Below are positions 44,138 to 53,763 of a stretch of DNA of 64,000 bases, in pieces. Both the position numbers and the translations under genes were made by a program. Under the pieces are notes generated by a model. The model made no database searches, was not told the DNA's origin, and saw only the letters and a program-made list of their open reading frames with translations. The number at the start of each line of letters is the position of its first letter. Position 1 is the stretch's first letter. Origin of the DNA: DATJGR01 sp041739525 (GTDB lineage: Bacteria; Pseudomonadota; Gammaproteobacteria; Pseudomonadales; Azotimanducaceae); NCBI GenBank assembly GCA_041739525.1, contig JBGSNQ010000146.1, positions 9,459 through 73,458 on the forward strand, in the 5' to 3' direction.

Positions 44138-44779
44138 ATGTCTGCACTGCAGCCTCGCATGACCCAGGACCAGCGCTCGGCGCTGACGAAAGACAAACTC
44201 GCACGCGCCGCATTCGAAGTCATCCGCGACGTCGGCTATGCGGGCTTCCGAACCGCCGCGGTGGCAAAGGCCGCCGGTGTGTCGCAAGGCGGCCAGTTGC
44301 ACCACTTCCCGACAAAAGACGATCTCGCACTCGCAGCCGTGGAGTACGGCAATGCACTCGCCACGCGCAAGACCGAAGCGAATCTCGCGCGTTTTACGGC
44401 GGACGACGAACCGGTCGAGGCGATCATCGCCGACAGCATGGACTACTACTTCTCGGCCTCGTTCGAGGTGGCCATCGACGTGGTGAAGTCCGGCTCGCAG
44501 AACGCCGAGTTACGCCGTGACATCGCCGATTCGAGCCGCACGTTCCGTGAATACGCCGAGCGCGGCTGGCTCGAGAAGCTCGTCGAGCGCGGTTGGTCGG
44601 TTGCCGATGCGCAGGACATCATCGACCTGTCCACCAGCCTGGTGCGCGGCTTCGCGATCCGGAAATGGATTCACCGGGATACCGGCCAATACAAGCGTCT
44701 GATGCAACGCTGGATCGACATCGTCTACGCCAGCTTCGCAACACCGAGCCAACGTCGCGCGCGGCCCGCCTCGAGATGA
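44138..44779 (+). CDS. TetR-family transcriptional regulator
   Basis: The 213-residue protein has the N-terminal helix-turn-helix FRTAAVAKAAGVSQGGQLHHF (residues 33-53), in which GQLHHF replaces the common GxLYHHF. A helical ligand-binding domain follows. It diverges from the dioxygenase operon and is followed by the acyl-CoA dehydrogenase genes, so it may control both sides in response to an aromatic acid or CoA thioester (inference). It may also regulate itself, as most family members do. Confidence 0.9.
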   Translation: MSALQPRMTQDQRSALTKDKLARAAFEVIRDVGYAGFRTAAVAKAAGVSQGGQLHHFPTKDDLALAAVEYGNALATRKTEANLARFTADDEPVEAIIADSMDYYFSASFEVAIDVVKSGSQNAELRRDIADSSRTFREYAERGWLEKLVERGWSVADAQDIIDLSTSLVRGFAIRKWIHRDTGQYKRLMQRWIDIVYASFATPSQRRARPASR

Positions 44780-44835
44780 CTTCGAGATAGCTTCGCGACA
44801 ACAGATCGATACGGGGGCGACCCCAGGGAGGACAC

Positions 44836-46053
44836 GTGGACTTCGAATTGCCGAGCGAGAACGACCCGCGTCGCCGCGCCGTACGGGCGTGGTGCGAAGC
44901 GCACCCCAAGCCGACCGGCATGGAACTCGCGAAAGCCGGGTACGTGGTGCCGCACTGGCCGCGGCCGTGGGGGCTCGATGCCGAACCGGAACTACAACTG
45001 ATCATCGACGACGAACTGAAGCGCGCCGGCATCTCGCGGCCGAACAATCCCGTTGCGATCAACAATTGCGGCATATCGCTGGTGCTGCACGGCACGAAGG
45101 AGCAGCAGGATCGTTATCTGTGGCCCGCCCTTTCCGGCGAAGAAACGTGGTGTCAGCTGTTCAGCGAACCGAGTTCCGGATCGGATCTCGCGAGCTTGCG
45201 CACGCAGGCGGTACTGCACGGCGATCACTACGTGATCAACGGCTCGAAGATATGGACGTCCCTCGCACACAAGGCCGCGATCGGGGTGATGGTGGCACGC
45301 ACCAATCCGGGCGAGCGCAAACACAAAGGACTGTCCACGTTCATCATCGACATGCACGCACCCGGCGTTGAAGTGCGGCCGATCGACGACATGACCGGCT
45401 TTCCCAACGAGTACAACCAGTGCTTCTTCACCGACGTGCACGTGGCGGTCGGCAATCGCGTGGGCGCGGAAGGCGACGGCTGGCGCATCAGCAACGCACA
45501 GCTGCAGACCGAACGAGTGGCACTCGCAAAACCGGGTGCAATCTGGGGCACCGGACCCTCCGCGCGCGAACTCGTCTCTGGCTTGCACGAGGCCGGCGCC
45601 CTTGCAGATCCGTTGGTGCGGCAACAGGCGGCCGAACTGTACATCGAAGGCGAAATACTGAGGCTGCTCAAATACCGCAACTTGAGCGACCGGATGCAGG
45701 GTCGTCCGCTCGGACCGGAATCGGCCGTTCAGAAGGCGTTGTCGGCACCGCACGGTCAGCGCGTGATGGCAATGGCACTGGAATGGATGGGTCCGCGAGG
45801 CTTGCTGCAACGCGAGGAACCGTTTGCGGGCCAGGCAAGAGAAGACGGACTCAGCGAAGAGCTCGCTGGCTGGAGCTGGGGCATCTGGTTCAGTCCTGCC
45901 GTCACGCTGGGCATCGGCACGACCGAAGTCATGAAGAACGTCATCGCCGAGCGGTTGCTCGACATGCCGCGCGAAGACGATCCGGACGTGCGCAAGCCGT
46001 GGAACGAAACGCAACAGACACGCAGTGCGCACGAAAGGAGGATCGCATCATGA
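44836..46053 (+). CDS. Acyl-CoA dehydrogenase, first of a coupled pair
   Basis: The 405-residue flavoprotein has FAD-contact segments WCQLFSEPSSGSDLASLRT and YVINGSKIWTSLAHKA, and the C-terminal region IGIGTTEVMKNVIAERLL. The usual short-chain catalytic Glu position near that motif (YEGT) reads IGT, so the base must lie elsewhere or in the partner. It starts with GGGAGG upstream, 56 bp after the TetR gene. ATGA coupling to a second acyl-CoA dehydrogenase suggests a heteromeric enzyme of the kind known for steroid and other bulky acyl-CoAs. Confidence 0.9.
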   Translation: MDFELPSENDPRRRAVRAWCEAHPKPTGMELAKAGYVVPHWPRPWGLDAEPELQLIIDDELKRAGISRPNNPVAINNCGISLVLHGTKEQQDRYLWPALSGEETWCQLFSEPSSGSDLASLRTQAVLHGDHYVINGSKIWTSLAHKAAIGVMVARTNPGERKHKGLSTFIIDMHAPGVEVRPIDDMTGFPNEYNQCFFTDVHVAVGNRVGAEGDGWRISNAQLQTERVALAKPGAIWGTGPSARELVSGLHEAGALADPLVRQQAAELYIEGEILRLLKYRNLSDRMQGRPLGPESAVQKALSAPHGQRVMAMALEWMGPRGLLQREEPFAGQAREDGLSEELAGWSWGIWFSPAVTLGIGTTEVMKNVIAERLLDMPREDDPDVRKPWNETQQTRSAHERRIAS

Positions 46054-47147
46054 ACTTCGCCTTCAACGAAGATCAGGACCGGTTGCGCGACAGCGCGGTT
46101 CGGTTCCTGCGCGACCGCGTCGACCTGGCCCGCCTCACTGCACAAGGCAATCGACCCGACACCACCTATGACAAGACTCTGTGGAGCGAAATCGTTGCGC
46201 TCGGCTGGACCGGATTGATCGTCCCGGAAGAATACGGCGGCCTCGGGCTGAGCCTGGTCGACTGGGTGGTGATCACCGAGGAGTTCGGCCGTGTACTCGC
46301 GCCCTGCCCTTATCTCGGCAACTACGCGGGCACCCTTGCGTTGCTGCGCGCGGGATCCACCGACCAGAAGGAAACGCTGCTGCCGCAAATCGTGTCGGGC
46401 GATGCGCAAGCCGCACTGGCATGGAGCGAGAGCGAACAGTCCGAGGACGCACACGCAGTGACTGCCACGGTACGCAACGGTCGCCTGAACGGAATCAAAC
46501 GTTACGTCATCGATGCCGATACCGCCACGCACCTGATCGTCTCCGCTCGCAACACCAAGGGCTCGTTGGGGCTATACGTCGTCGCACGCGGTGACGGCGT
46601 TTCGATCGAACCGGCACCGTGGATGGACATCACGCGACGCGTATGTACCGTGACCTTCGACAATGCTCGTGCAGAAACGATGCCGATGGCTTTCGATGAC
46701 GCATGGCCCTGGATAACCGACCGCGTGTTGCTGGCGCTCGCGTCGGAGAACGCCGGCGGCGCGGAGTCGATCCTGCGCCAGACCGTTGCCTACGCGAACC
46801 AGCGCATCCAGTTCGGCAAGCCGATCGCCTCGTACCAGGCGATCAAGCACAAGTGCGCCGACATGATGATGAAGGTGGAGTCCGCGAAGGCGCTCACCTA
46901 CTACTGCGCGTGGGCACTCGCACAGGGTGTCGCCGAAGGCCCGCTCGCGGCATCGATGGCGAAGAGCTTCACGTCCGACGCGTATCGCTTCTGCACCAGC
47001 GAAGCGATCCAGATTCACGGCGCAATCGGCTTCACGTGGGAAATGACGGTGCATCTGTATTTCAAACGCGCCCGCGCCAACGCGGTGATGTTCGGAAACC
47101 CAGCCGCACATCGAGAGCGCGTCATTCAACTGGTCACGGCCGCGTGA
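46050..47147 (+). CDS. Acyl-CoA dehydrogenase, second of a coupled pair
   Basis: The 365-residue protein begins MNFAFNEDQDRLRDSAVRFL and has GLIVPEEYGGLGLSLVDWVV, AYANQRIQFGKPIASYQAIKH and QIHGAIGFTWEMTVHLYFKR. The last is the region found in the FadE-type subunits of heteromeric acyl-CoA dehydrogenases. Its start overlaps the first subunit by 4 bp (ATGA) and its stop overlaps the CoA-transferase start (GTGA). Probable role: alpha,beta-dehydrogenation of a CoA ester made by the next gene's product. Confidence 0.9.
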   Translation: MNFAFNEDQDRLRDSAVRFLRDRVDLARLTAQGNRPDTTYDKTLWSEIVALGWTGLIVPEEYGGLGLSLVDWVVITEEFGRVLAPCPYLGNYAGTLALLRAGSTDQKETLLPQIVSGDAQAALAWSESEQSEDAHAVTATVRNGRLNGIKRYVIDADTATHLIVSARNTKGSLGLYVVARGDGVSIEPAPWMDITRRVCTVTFDNARAETMPMAFDDAWPWITDRVLLALASENAGGAESILRQTVAYANQRIQFGKPIASYQAIKHKCADMMMKVESAKALTYYCAWALAQGVAEGPLAASMAKSFTSDAYRFCTSEAIQIHGAIGFTWEMTVHLYFKRARANAVMFGNPAAHRERVIQLVTAA

Positions 47148-48325
47148 ACGCCCCCTCCGACCGCAGCCGGCCGCTCGACGGCATCCGCGTACTCGATTTC
47201 ACCGCGGTCGTGTCCGGACCGTACTGCACGCGCCTGCTCGCCGACATGGGCGCCACCGTCATCAAAGTGGAAGCGGACGGCGGCGATCTGTTGCGCCACG
47301 CGGTGCCCCTCAGTGCGGCCGGCAGTCGTTACTTTGCCGCGTTCAATGCCGGCAAGCAGAGCATCGTGATCGACCTGAAAACGCCGAGAGGTTCCGCCAT
47401 TGCGCGCGACCTCGCGGCGAAATGCGATGTGATCGTAGAGAACTTCCGCCCGGGCGTCATGGCGAAGCTCGGCCTGGGATACGACGCGCTTGCAGAGGCG
47501 AATCCCGCGCTCATCTATTGCTCGATCTCCGGTTTCGGCCAGACCGGACCGATGCGCGACTGGCCGGCGTACGCGCCGATCGTGCACGCGCTGAGCGGTT
47601 TCGATCATGTGTTCACGCAGTGCCAGGACGATCGCAGCAATCCGCCGATCACCGGCATCCAGGTGGCCGACGTGCTGACGGGCGCATTCGCGTTCGGCGC
47701 AATTCAGTCCGCTTTGATCAAACGTTTCAGAACCGGCCGCGGCGACTACATCGACGCGACGCTGATCGAATCTTCGATGGCGCTGGTCACCGGCGACCTG
47801 CAGATGCCGCAGATCGAAACCGACACGCGCATTCAAACCTTCAAAGCGGTGCGCGCGCACGATGGCTTCGTGATGCCGGTGATCCTCACGGAAAAAGCGT
47901 TCGAAACGCTGTGCTCGATCATCGATCCGAACCTGCTGCAGGATCCGCGCTTCAGCCACCGCGTGCCGCGCGCGAAACACACCGCCGAATTGCGCGCCGC
48001 AATCGAAGCATGGGCGTCGCAGCGCAGCGCTCGCGAATGCCAGGAAACGTTGATGGCGGTCGGTGTGCCATGCGCGCGTTACGCGACCGTCGAGGACGTG
48101 CTCGACGATGCGCACCTCAACGCGCGCGGCAGCTTTACGACGCTCGACGACGGCGCCGGATCGTTCGTCGTCAACAATGCGCCATTCCGGTTTCGGAACA
48201 GCGACACTGCAATTCGCGAGGGTGCGCCGAGACTCGGACAGCACACGACGGCGATTCTGACGGACCTGCTTGGTCTCGACCCGCAACAACTACAGTCGCT
48301 CGCAGCGGATCGCATAGTATCCTGA
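47144..48325 (+). CDS. Family III CoA-transferase (CaiB/BaiF type)
   Basis: The 393-residue protein has the family start PLDGIRVLDFTAVVSGPYCTRLLADMGATVIKVE, the VIDLKTPRG and VENFRPGVM segments, SGFGQTGP, and the catalytic aspartate in GDYIDATLIESSMAL. It moves CoA between acids without hydrolysis. The start is GTG 47144, fixed by the GTGA overlap; upstream open sequence is an alternative frame of the acyl-CoA dehydrogenase gene. It probably activates the substrate of the coupled dehydrogenases. Confidence 0.93.
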   Translation: MNAPSDRSRPLDGIRVLDFTAVVSGPYCTRLLADMGATVIKVEADGGDLLRHAVPLSAAGSRYFAAFNAGKQSIVIDLKTPRGSAIARDLAAKCDVIVENFRPGVMAKLGLGYDALAEANPALIYCSISGFGQTGPMRDWPAYAPIVHALSGFDHVFTQCQDDRSNPPITGIQVADVLTGAFAFGAIQSALIKRFRTGRGDYIDATLIESSMALVTGDLQMPQIETDTRIQTFKAVRAHDGFVMPVILTEKAFETLCSIIDPNLLQDPRFSHRVPRAKHTAELRAAIEAWASQRSARECQETLMAVGVPCARYATVEDVLDDAHLNARGSFTTLDDGAGSFVVNNAPFRFRNSDTAIREGAPRLGQHTTAILTDLLGLDPQQLQSLAADRIVS

Positions 48326-48351
48326 CCCTTCGTTTCAACGGGGAGCAGGCC

Positions 48352-49077
48352 ATGTCGAAGACCGAACGCATCGTCATTCACCACATCGAGGGTCGTCGGT
48401 CCGAACGCGTCGCATGGCTGCTCGAAGAGCTCGGCGTTCCCTACGAGCTCGATTTCATCCAGGGCGACATCTTCGGTTCGCTCCTGGCGCTCGAAAAACA
48501 TCATGAAATGCGCATGGCACCGATCGTGCACATCGGCGACGTGGTGATGGTGGAATCGGCAGCGATCCTCGAATACCTGCTGTCGAAATACGGCAAGGGC
48601 TCGACGCTGCGACCGAGCGAGACCTCGCCGGAGTTCCCCGCCTACCTCGAGTTCCTGCATTTCGCTGAGGGCACCGCGCTCGCAAAGATCATCGCGGACG
48701 TGGCCGATACGCGTATGCGCAAAGCACTCGCCGATGCCGGTGTCGAAGCACCGCCGCCGGTGAAGCTACCGGGCCTTGCCGGTTCGCGCACGGGGTCGCA
48801 ACGCGTGATGCACTACGCCGAGAACACGCTGGCGAAGCGTCTGTACTTCGCGGGCGCCCAGTTCACCGCCGCCGACATCATGATGCAGTTCGCGCTGAAG
48901 CTCGGCGGCCCGATCGCTTCGGGTGCCGAGTTCAACGTCAAAGCGATTTTGAGCGGCGAAACGGATTACTTCGCCGACTTCCCGAAGGTGAAGGATTTCA
49001 TGCAGCGGATGGCGGCGCGGCCGGCCTTCCAACGCGCGATGAAATCGACGATGCCTAAGGGACCGCCGTCGATGTGA
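48352..49077 (+). CDS. Glutathione S-transferase family protein
   Basis: A protein of 241 residues. The thioredoxin-like N-terminal domain (IVIHHIEGRRSERVAWLLEE) is followed by the glutathione-binding VESAAILEYLL, and the helical C-terminal domain includes FTAADIMMQFAL. ATG 48352 has GGGGAG upstream. It is the last gene of the TetR-acyl-CoA-dehydrogenase-CoA-transferase run, 26 bp after the CoA-transferase. It may detoxify or isomerise a catabolic intermediate. Confidence 0.9.
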   Translation: MSKTERIVIHHIEGRRSERVAWLLEELGVPYELDFIQGDIFGSLLALEKHHEMRMAPIVHIGDVVMVESAAILEYLLSKYGKGSTLRPSETSPEFPAYLEFLHFAEGTALAKIIADVADTRMRKALADAGVEAPPPVKLPGLAGSRTGSQRVMHYAENTLAKRLYFAGAQFTAADIMMQFALKLGGPIASGAEFNVKAILSGETDYFADFPKVKDFMQRMAARPAFQRAMKSTMPKGPPSM

Positions 49078-49099
49078 GCCGATTCAGCGTCGCCACCCC

Positions 49100-50401
49100 T
49101 CAACCGATCGGTTGTACCCGTAGCCCGCCAATCGCCTTCGGCAACTGCGTCGTGATGATTCGCGCGCCCGCGTGCAGACCTGCCCCACGCACCAGAATCC
49201 GGTACTCGCCCGCATCGGTTGCGTGATCGCCGACGCGCTCCACCGTCAGCGCCTGCAAGCGGTCGTCCACCACCTCGTATACACGATCGTTCTCGTAGAT
49301 CGATTGCACCGGCAACGCGACGACGTCCTGCTCCGCTGGAAGCGTGATGGAGAGTTTCAGCACGCGACCGATTTCGAGCGCGCCGGATGCCGGAGTTCCG
49401 ATGCGAAAGAACGAGTCGATGCCACTGTGACCGGCGCGCACGTTACCGGCGAGGCGCGCCAGTACGAACGTGTTGGCGCCCTCTTCGCTACCGGTGCGCG
49501 CCGTCACCGCAACGCCGTTTGCGAGATGTCTGCGTACGGCTGCCGAGTAGACATCCGGCACGGGCGCGCGTACCTCCAGCCCTTCCGCATCGGCGATTTC
49601 CACCAGGGGTTGTCCGAGCGCGGTGTGGTTTCCAGGCGACGCCGCCACACTCAACACCGGTCCGCTGAACGGCGCGTGCAACGTGGCGTGATCGAGGTCG
49701 AGTTGCGCGCGGCCGAGCGCTGACAGCGCCTGCTCGACGCGCGCCTTCTGCTCTGCAACCCGGTTCGGAAAATCCGCGAGCGCCAGCCTGTGGGTCTGGT
49801 ATTCGATCGCCGCGGCGCTCGCCTGATCGGTGACTTCGTCGAGCAACGATTGCGCGACCATGCCTTTTTCGAACAAACCCTGATAGCGGCGCAACTTCGC
49901 CTGTGCGGTATCGCGCTTCGACTGAAAGTAGCCGGTGCTCTCCTTCGTAATGTTCCACTGCGTCTGCACGCGCATCAGCACGGCGCGTTCGCGGTCGAGT
50001 TCGGCTTGCCGTTCGCGCACTGCGAGCTCGAACGCGGCGGGATCGAGTGCAACCAGAACGTCGCCCTTCGCTACCCACTGTCCTTCGCGCACCGCCACCA
50101 TCGCAATTTCCGCGACGAGGTCGGTCTGAATACGTGCCACGCGCGTTGCCTCCACCTTTCCGAAAGCGTCGAACATCGGCGAGAGTGCGGCAGGTTCCAC
50201 CGTCAGCACCGACACCGGCCACGCTTTCTCTTTCGGAACTTCCGGTGCTGCAGACGGCCCGGTCGCGAAAATCACAGAGCTGGTCAGTACCGACGCAAGC
50301 AGGATCGACCCGCCGGCTACCCAGCGTCGATTCTGCGACTGCGACGCCAAACGTTCGCCGGCATTCGACACGGCCGCGCGGAGTGAAGAAACCGAAATCA
50401 T
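49100..50401 (-). CDS. RND efflux pump periplasmic adaptor
   Basis: The 433-residue membrane-fusion protein has one N-terminal hydrophobic segment (VAGGSILLASVLTSSVIFA) near residue 28, the lipoyl-like half VAIRTDL-type region VREGQWVAKGDVLVALDP, a long coiled-coil hairpin (residues about 125-240), and the second half LHAPFSGPVLSVAASPG. Its ATG overlaps the stop of the RND permease by 4 bp. No outer-membrane channel gene is adjacent, so it must use one encoded elsewhere. Note that it follows the permease, the reverse of the common order. Confidence 0.9.
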   Translation of the reverse strand: MISVSSLRAAVSNAGERLASQSQNRRWVAGGSILLASVLTSSVIFATGPSAAPEVPKEKAWPVSVLTVEPAALSPMFDAFGKVEATRVARIQTDLVAEIAMVAVREGQWVAKGDVLVALDPAAFELAVRERQAELDRERAVLMRVQTQWNITKESTGYFQSKRDTAQAKLRRYQGLFEKGMVAQSLLDEVTDQASAAAIEYQTHRLALADFPNRVAEQKARVEQALSALGRAQLDLDHATLHAPFSGPVLSVAASPGNHTALGQPLVEIADAEGLEVRAPVPDVYSAAVRRHLANGVAVTARTGSEEGANTFVLARLAGNVRAGHSGIDSFFRIGTPASGALEIGRVLKLSITLPAEQDVVALPVQSIYENDRVYEVVDDRLQALTVERVGDHATDAGEYRILVRGAGLHAGARIITTQLPKAIGGLRVQPIG

Positions 50402-53400
50402 GATGATGATCCTTCGAGAGCAATCGGAGTTTTTTGCGTCGATGCCGTGCGCTGGACGCGCGCCTTGACGCCTTCGAGCAGAGTGATCAGCGCAGGAACG
50501 ACGACGAGCACGAGTAGCGTGGACATCAACAGGCCGAAGCCGATCGTTACAGCGATGGGCACCGTGTAGATGTCGAGCGAGCCGCTTCCGATCAGCATCG
50601 GCAGCAATCCCACGCTCGTCGTTGCCGACGTCAGGAACACCGCCCGGAAGCGCGACGCCACTGCACGTTCGAGCGCCGCGCGCATCGGCACCCCGGATTC
50701 GAGTTCACGGCGCAGGAAACTGATCAGCACGATCGAATCGTTCACGACGACGCCGGACAAGCAGAAGAATGCGAGCAGCGACATCGCCCCGATGTCTACG
50801 CCCCAGATCCAGTGGCCGAGAATGGCGCCGGTCAGCCCGAACGGGATCGCCGTCATGACCGCGAGCGGCCACACGTACGACGAGAATGCACACGCAAGGA
50901 TCAGATAGATCAGCACGAGTGTCAGCATCGCGCCGAGCGACATGGTCTCGAGGATCACACGGTCGTCCTCGGTCTTTCCGGACAACCCGAAGGTCAGGTG
51001 ATGCGTCGAGAGAATCTCGGGAAGATATCGGCTCTCCACTTCGGACACGACGTGGAAGGCATTCGTCACTTCAGAATCGACAGTGGCGAACACGCGCACC
51101 GCCATTTCGGTGTTGTTGTGGCGGATCACATCGATGCCGCGCCGGTTGTGTAGCTCGGCGACGTTGGCGAGCGGCACGAATTCACCGGATGGCGTACGGA
51201 TCGGAAAACGTTGCAGGCTCGCCAGGTCGTCGCGTTCCGCATCGGGCAGCATCACGCGTACTTCGAGTTCGGCGTCGTTCTGATTGAAGATCTGCACGCG
51301 CTCGCCGTTGTATGCGGCACGCAATTGCGCACCGAGCGTGTCGGATGTGATGCCGAGCGAACGACCCGTCGGCGTCAGTTCGAAAATCAGCTGCTCTTTG
51401 CCGTACGGCAGATCGTCGGTGACGTTCGAAACGCCCTCGAACGATCGCAGCACCTCCGCCAGCTGTTCGGCACCCGCCTTCACCGACTCGAGTGAGTCGC
51501 CGCGCAGCACCAGCGTAACGTCCGGCCGCCCGCCGTTTGCGCCGCCTTTCACGCCGAGATCGAACTGTTCGACGTAAGGCGGCACCTTCACCTGCTCGCG
51601 CCATCGCGCCGCGAACGCCTGCGGACGAATCGTGCGGTTCTCTTCGTATTCGTACTGGCCGACGATCGACGCGTATTGGGTACCGGACTGACGTTCGTCG
51701 TTGAACGTTGCGACGTTGCGCTTCGTCAACCAGCCGAGCAGGTTCACCGAACCGCTCTCCTGGTTTGTTGCAGCGATGGCGCGTTCGAGTTCGCGGATGA
51801 ACGCTTCCTTGTCCGCATCGGTCGCCGCAGCGCTGAACTCCACGTCGGCCTCGAGCGACTCGATGTCGAAGCCGGTAACGAAGTTGATGCCGACATGCTG
51901 CGATATCACGAGCGATAGCGCACAGACGATGCCGCCAACGGCCGCACAGAGGGTGGCACCCGGGTGGTCGAGCGCGCGCCGCACCAGACCCATGAAATGC
52001 ACGTCGCGAAAATGCAGGAAGCGCGTTTCCAGCCATTCTCGCGCGCGCTCGGCCGGTTTCCAGCGCGCGCGTACACCACCGAGTTTCGCCATCGCCTCGA
52101 AACTGCCGCGCAGATGCGCCGGCAACACCAGGAAACACTCAACCAGCGAAGCGATGAGTACGCAGGCCATCACGACCGGCAATGTCAGCACCACGTCGCC
52201 CATCGGCCCGCCGATCAGTACCAGCGGAATGAACGCCGACAGCGTCGTCAGCGTGGCCGTCAACACGGGCACCCACATGCGCTTGGCGCCTTCGACGGCG
52301 GCATCGATCGGCGAGTGACCCGCTTCGAACAGCGCCATCGCGTCTTCGCCGACGATGATCGAATCGTCCACCACGATGCCGATCGCCATGATGAATGCGA
52401 TCAACCCGATGATGCTGATGCCATAGCCGAAGATGCCGTAGAGCATGGCGAGACCGAGCATGAAACACGTCGGCACACCCACCGTCACCCACAAGGCGAC
52501 GCGGCCGTTCAGGAACATCAACATCGTCACCACGACGAGCAGCAAACCGGACCACGCATTGTTCGCAACCATCTGCAGTTGTGCGCCGAGCAGTTCCCAG
52601 ATGTCGTTGTACACGGTGAGCTGAACGCCCGTCGGCAGATTCGCGCGCGTCTCTTCCAGCCAGTGTTTCGCCACACGATTCGCGTGCAATGCGTCGGCTT
52701 CCGTCGCGCGCATCAACGTCATCTCGATGGCAACGTCGCCGCCGCGCGTCACGATCGGCTGGCCGTCACGCGGACGGCGCACTACCTGCGCGATGTCGCC
52801 TACGCGCACGAGCGTATCGCCGTGTTCGATGACGAGATTCTGAAAGCCGAGCGGATCACGCTGTTGATCGAGGCTGCGCAGCTGTCGCGAACCTTGTCCG
52901 CGCCCGATCGTGCCTGCAGGGACATTCGCGCTTACGCGCCCCACTTCGTGCGCGAGATCGTCGAGCGTCATGTGCATCTCTTCGAGTCGCTGGCCGCTGA
53001 CGAGCAGCGCAATCTCTTCTTCGGGCAGCCCTTCGTATTCGACGCCTTCGATGCCACGTGCGAGCAGGTCTTTCTCCATGCCGCGCACTACCGGTATCAG
53101 TTCGTTGACGTCGCCGGGACCGGTGACCAGCACACTGAGCACCGGTTCGAGATCGATGAAGCGGCGTATAGTCGGCGGCTCGATTCCGGCCGGGAGGTTG
53201 CGCAGGTTCGCGACACGTTGCTTCACCTGATCGAGTGCGGTGACGAGGTCGGCGTCGTAGTCGAACTCCGCGACGACACGCGAGTACTCATTCGCGGTGT
53301 ACGAGGTGACTTCGCGCAGGTTGTTCAGCGTGCGCAGCTGCTGTTCGATCGGCGTGGTGACGAGTTCGGCCACGTCTTCGGCTGCCGCACCACGCCACTG

Positions 53401-53541
53401 CACTTCGACGAACACCACCGGCACGTGCACCGGCGGATCGAGCTGCGACGGAATCTGATGAATCGCCCAGAGGCCGGCGAGGATCATCATGATCATCGCG
53501 AGATTCGCGGCCACGCGGTGTTCGGCGAATTGCCGGATCAC
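50398..53541 (-). CDS. RND efflux transporter permease
   Basis: The permease of about 1047 residues resembles the hydrophobe/amphiphile exporters. The N-terminus reads HRVAANLAMIMMILAGLWA. The transmembrane-4 region FIMAIGIVVDDSIIVGEDAMALFE holds the paired Asp residues of proton relay. PTIRRFIDLEPVLSVLV and the second-half mirror FFCLSGVVVNDSIVLISFLRRE are also present. I prefer GTG 53541 (VIRQFAEH), with GGGGA six bases upstream, to the in-frame GTG at 53556, which has no ribosome-binding site. It may export catabolic substrates or intermediates. Confidence 0.92.
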   Translation of the reverse strand: MIRQFAEHRVAANLAMIMMILAGLWAIHQIPSQLDPPVHVPVVFVEVQWRGAAAEDVAELVTTPIEQQLRTLNNLREVTSYTANEYSRVVAEFDYDADLVTALDQVKQRVANLRNLPAGIEPPTIRRFIDLEPVLSVLVTGPGDVNELIPVVRGMEKDLLARGIEGVEYEGLPEEEIALLVSGQRLEEMHMTLDDLAHEVGRVSANVPAGTIGRGQGSRQLRSLDQQRDPLGFQNLVIEHGDTLVRVGDIAQVVRRPRDGQPIVTRGGDVAIEMTLMRATEADALHANRVAKHWLEETRANLPTGVQLTVYNDIWELLGAQLQMVANNAWSGLLLVVVTMLMFLNGRVALWVTVGVPTCFMLGLAMLYGIFGYGISIIGLIAFIMAIGIVVDDSIIVGEDAMALFEAGHSPIDAAVEGAKRMWVPVLTATLTTLSAFIPLVLIGGPMGDVVLTLPVVMACVLIASLVECFLVLPAHLRGSFEAMAKLGGVRARWKPAERAREWLETRFLHFRDVHFMGLVRRALDHPGATLCAAVGGIVCALSLVISQHVGINFVTGFDIESLEADVEFSAAATDADKEAFIRELERAIAATNQESGSVNLLGWLTKRNVATFNDERQSGTQYASIVGQYEYEENRTIRPQAFAARWREQVKVPPYVEQFDLGVKGGANGGRPDVTLVLRGDSLESVKAGAEQLAEVLRSFEGVSNVTDDLPYGKEQLIFELTPTGRSLGITSDTLGAQLRAAYNGERVQIFNQNDAELEVRVMLPDAERDDLASLQRFPIRTPSGEFVPLANVAELHNRRGIDVIRHNNTEMAVRVFATVDSEVTNAFHVVSEVESRYLPEILSTHHLTFGLSGKTEDDRVILETMSLGAMLTLVLIYLILACAFSSYVWPLAVMTAIPFGLTGAILGHWIWGVDIGAMSLLAFFCLSGVVVNDSIVLISFLRRELESGVPMRAALERAVASRFRAVFLTSATTSVGLLPMLIGSGSLDIYTVPIAVTIGFGLLMSTLLVLVVVPALITLLEGVKARVQRTASTQKTPIALEGSSS

Positions 53542-53763
53542 GGGATTTCCCCACACAGGATCGACGGCAAGCCTGTTTACACGATTCGTGCCAGCCGAGA
53601 GGATTCTCGTAAGTTGTTGAATCTGATGGGGGCGAGCATTCGAGAAGCCGGTTCTACCGTCCGACGTTGGCGGATCTCACCAACTGTTGGCGCTCGGTCA
53701 CCAACAGCTTTGCCATGCCGCAGGCGGTGAATCAGACGGTGAATCGAAGTGCCGGATCCGCCG

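Noticed and set aside
44992..46032. Long minus-strand frame opposite the first acyl-CoA dehydrogenase gene
   Set aside because: It is antisense to a gene with full family motifs, is His/Arg-rich, and is a usual by-product of high GC at third positions. The same applies to 47126-48289, 51964-53730 and 59702-60832.
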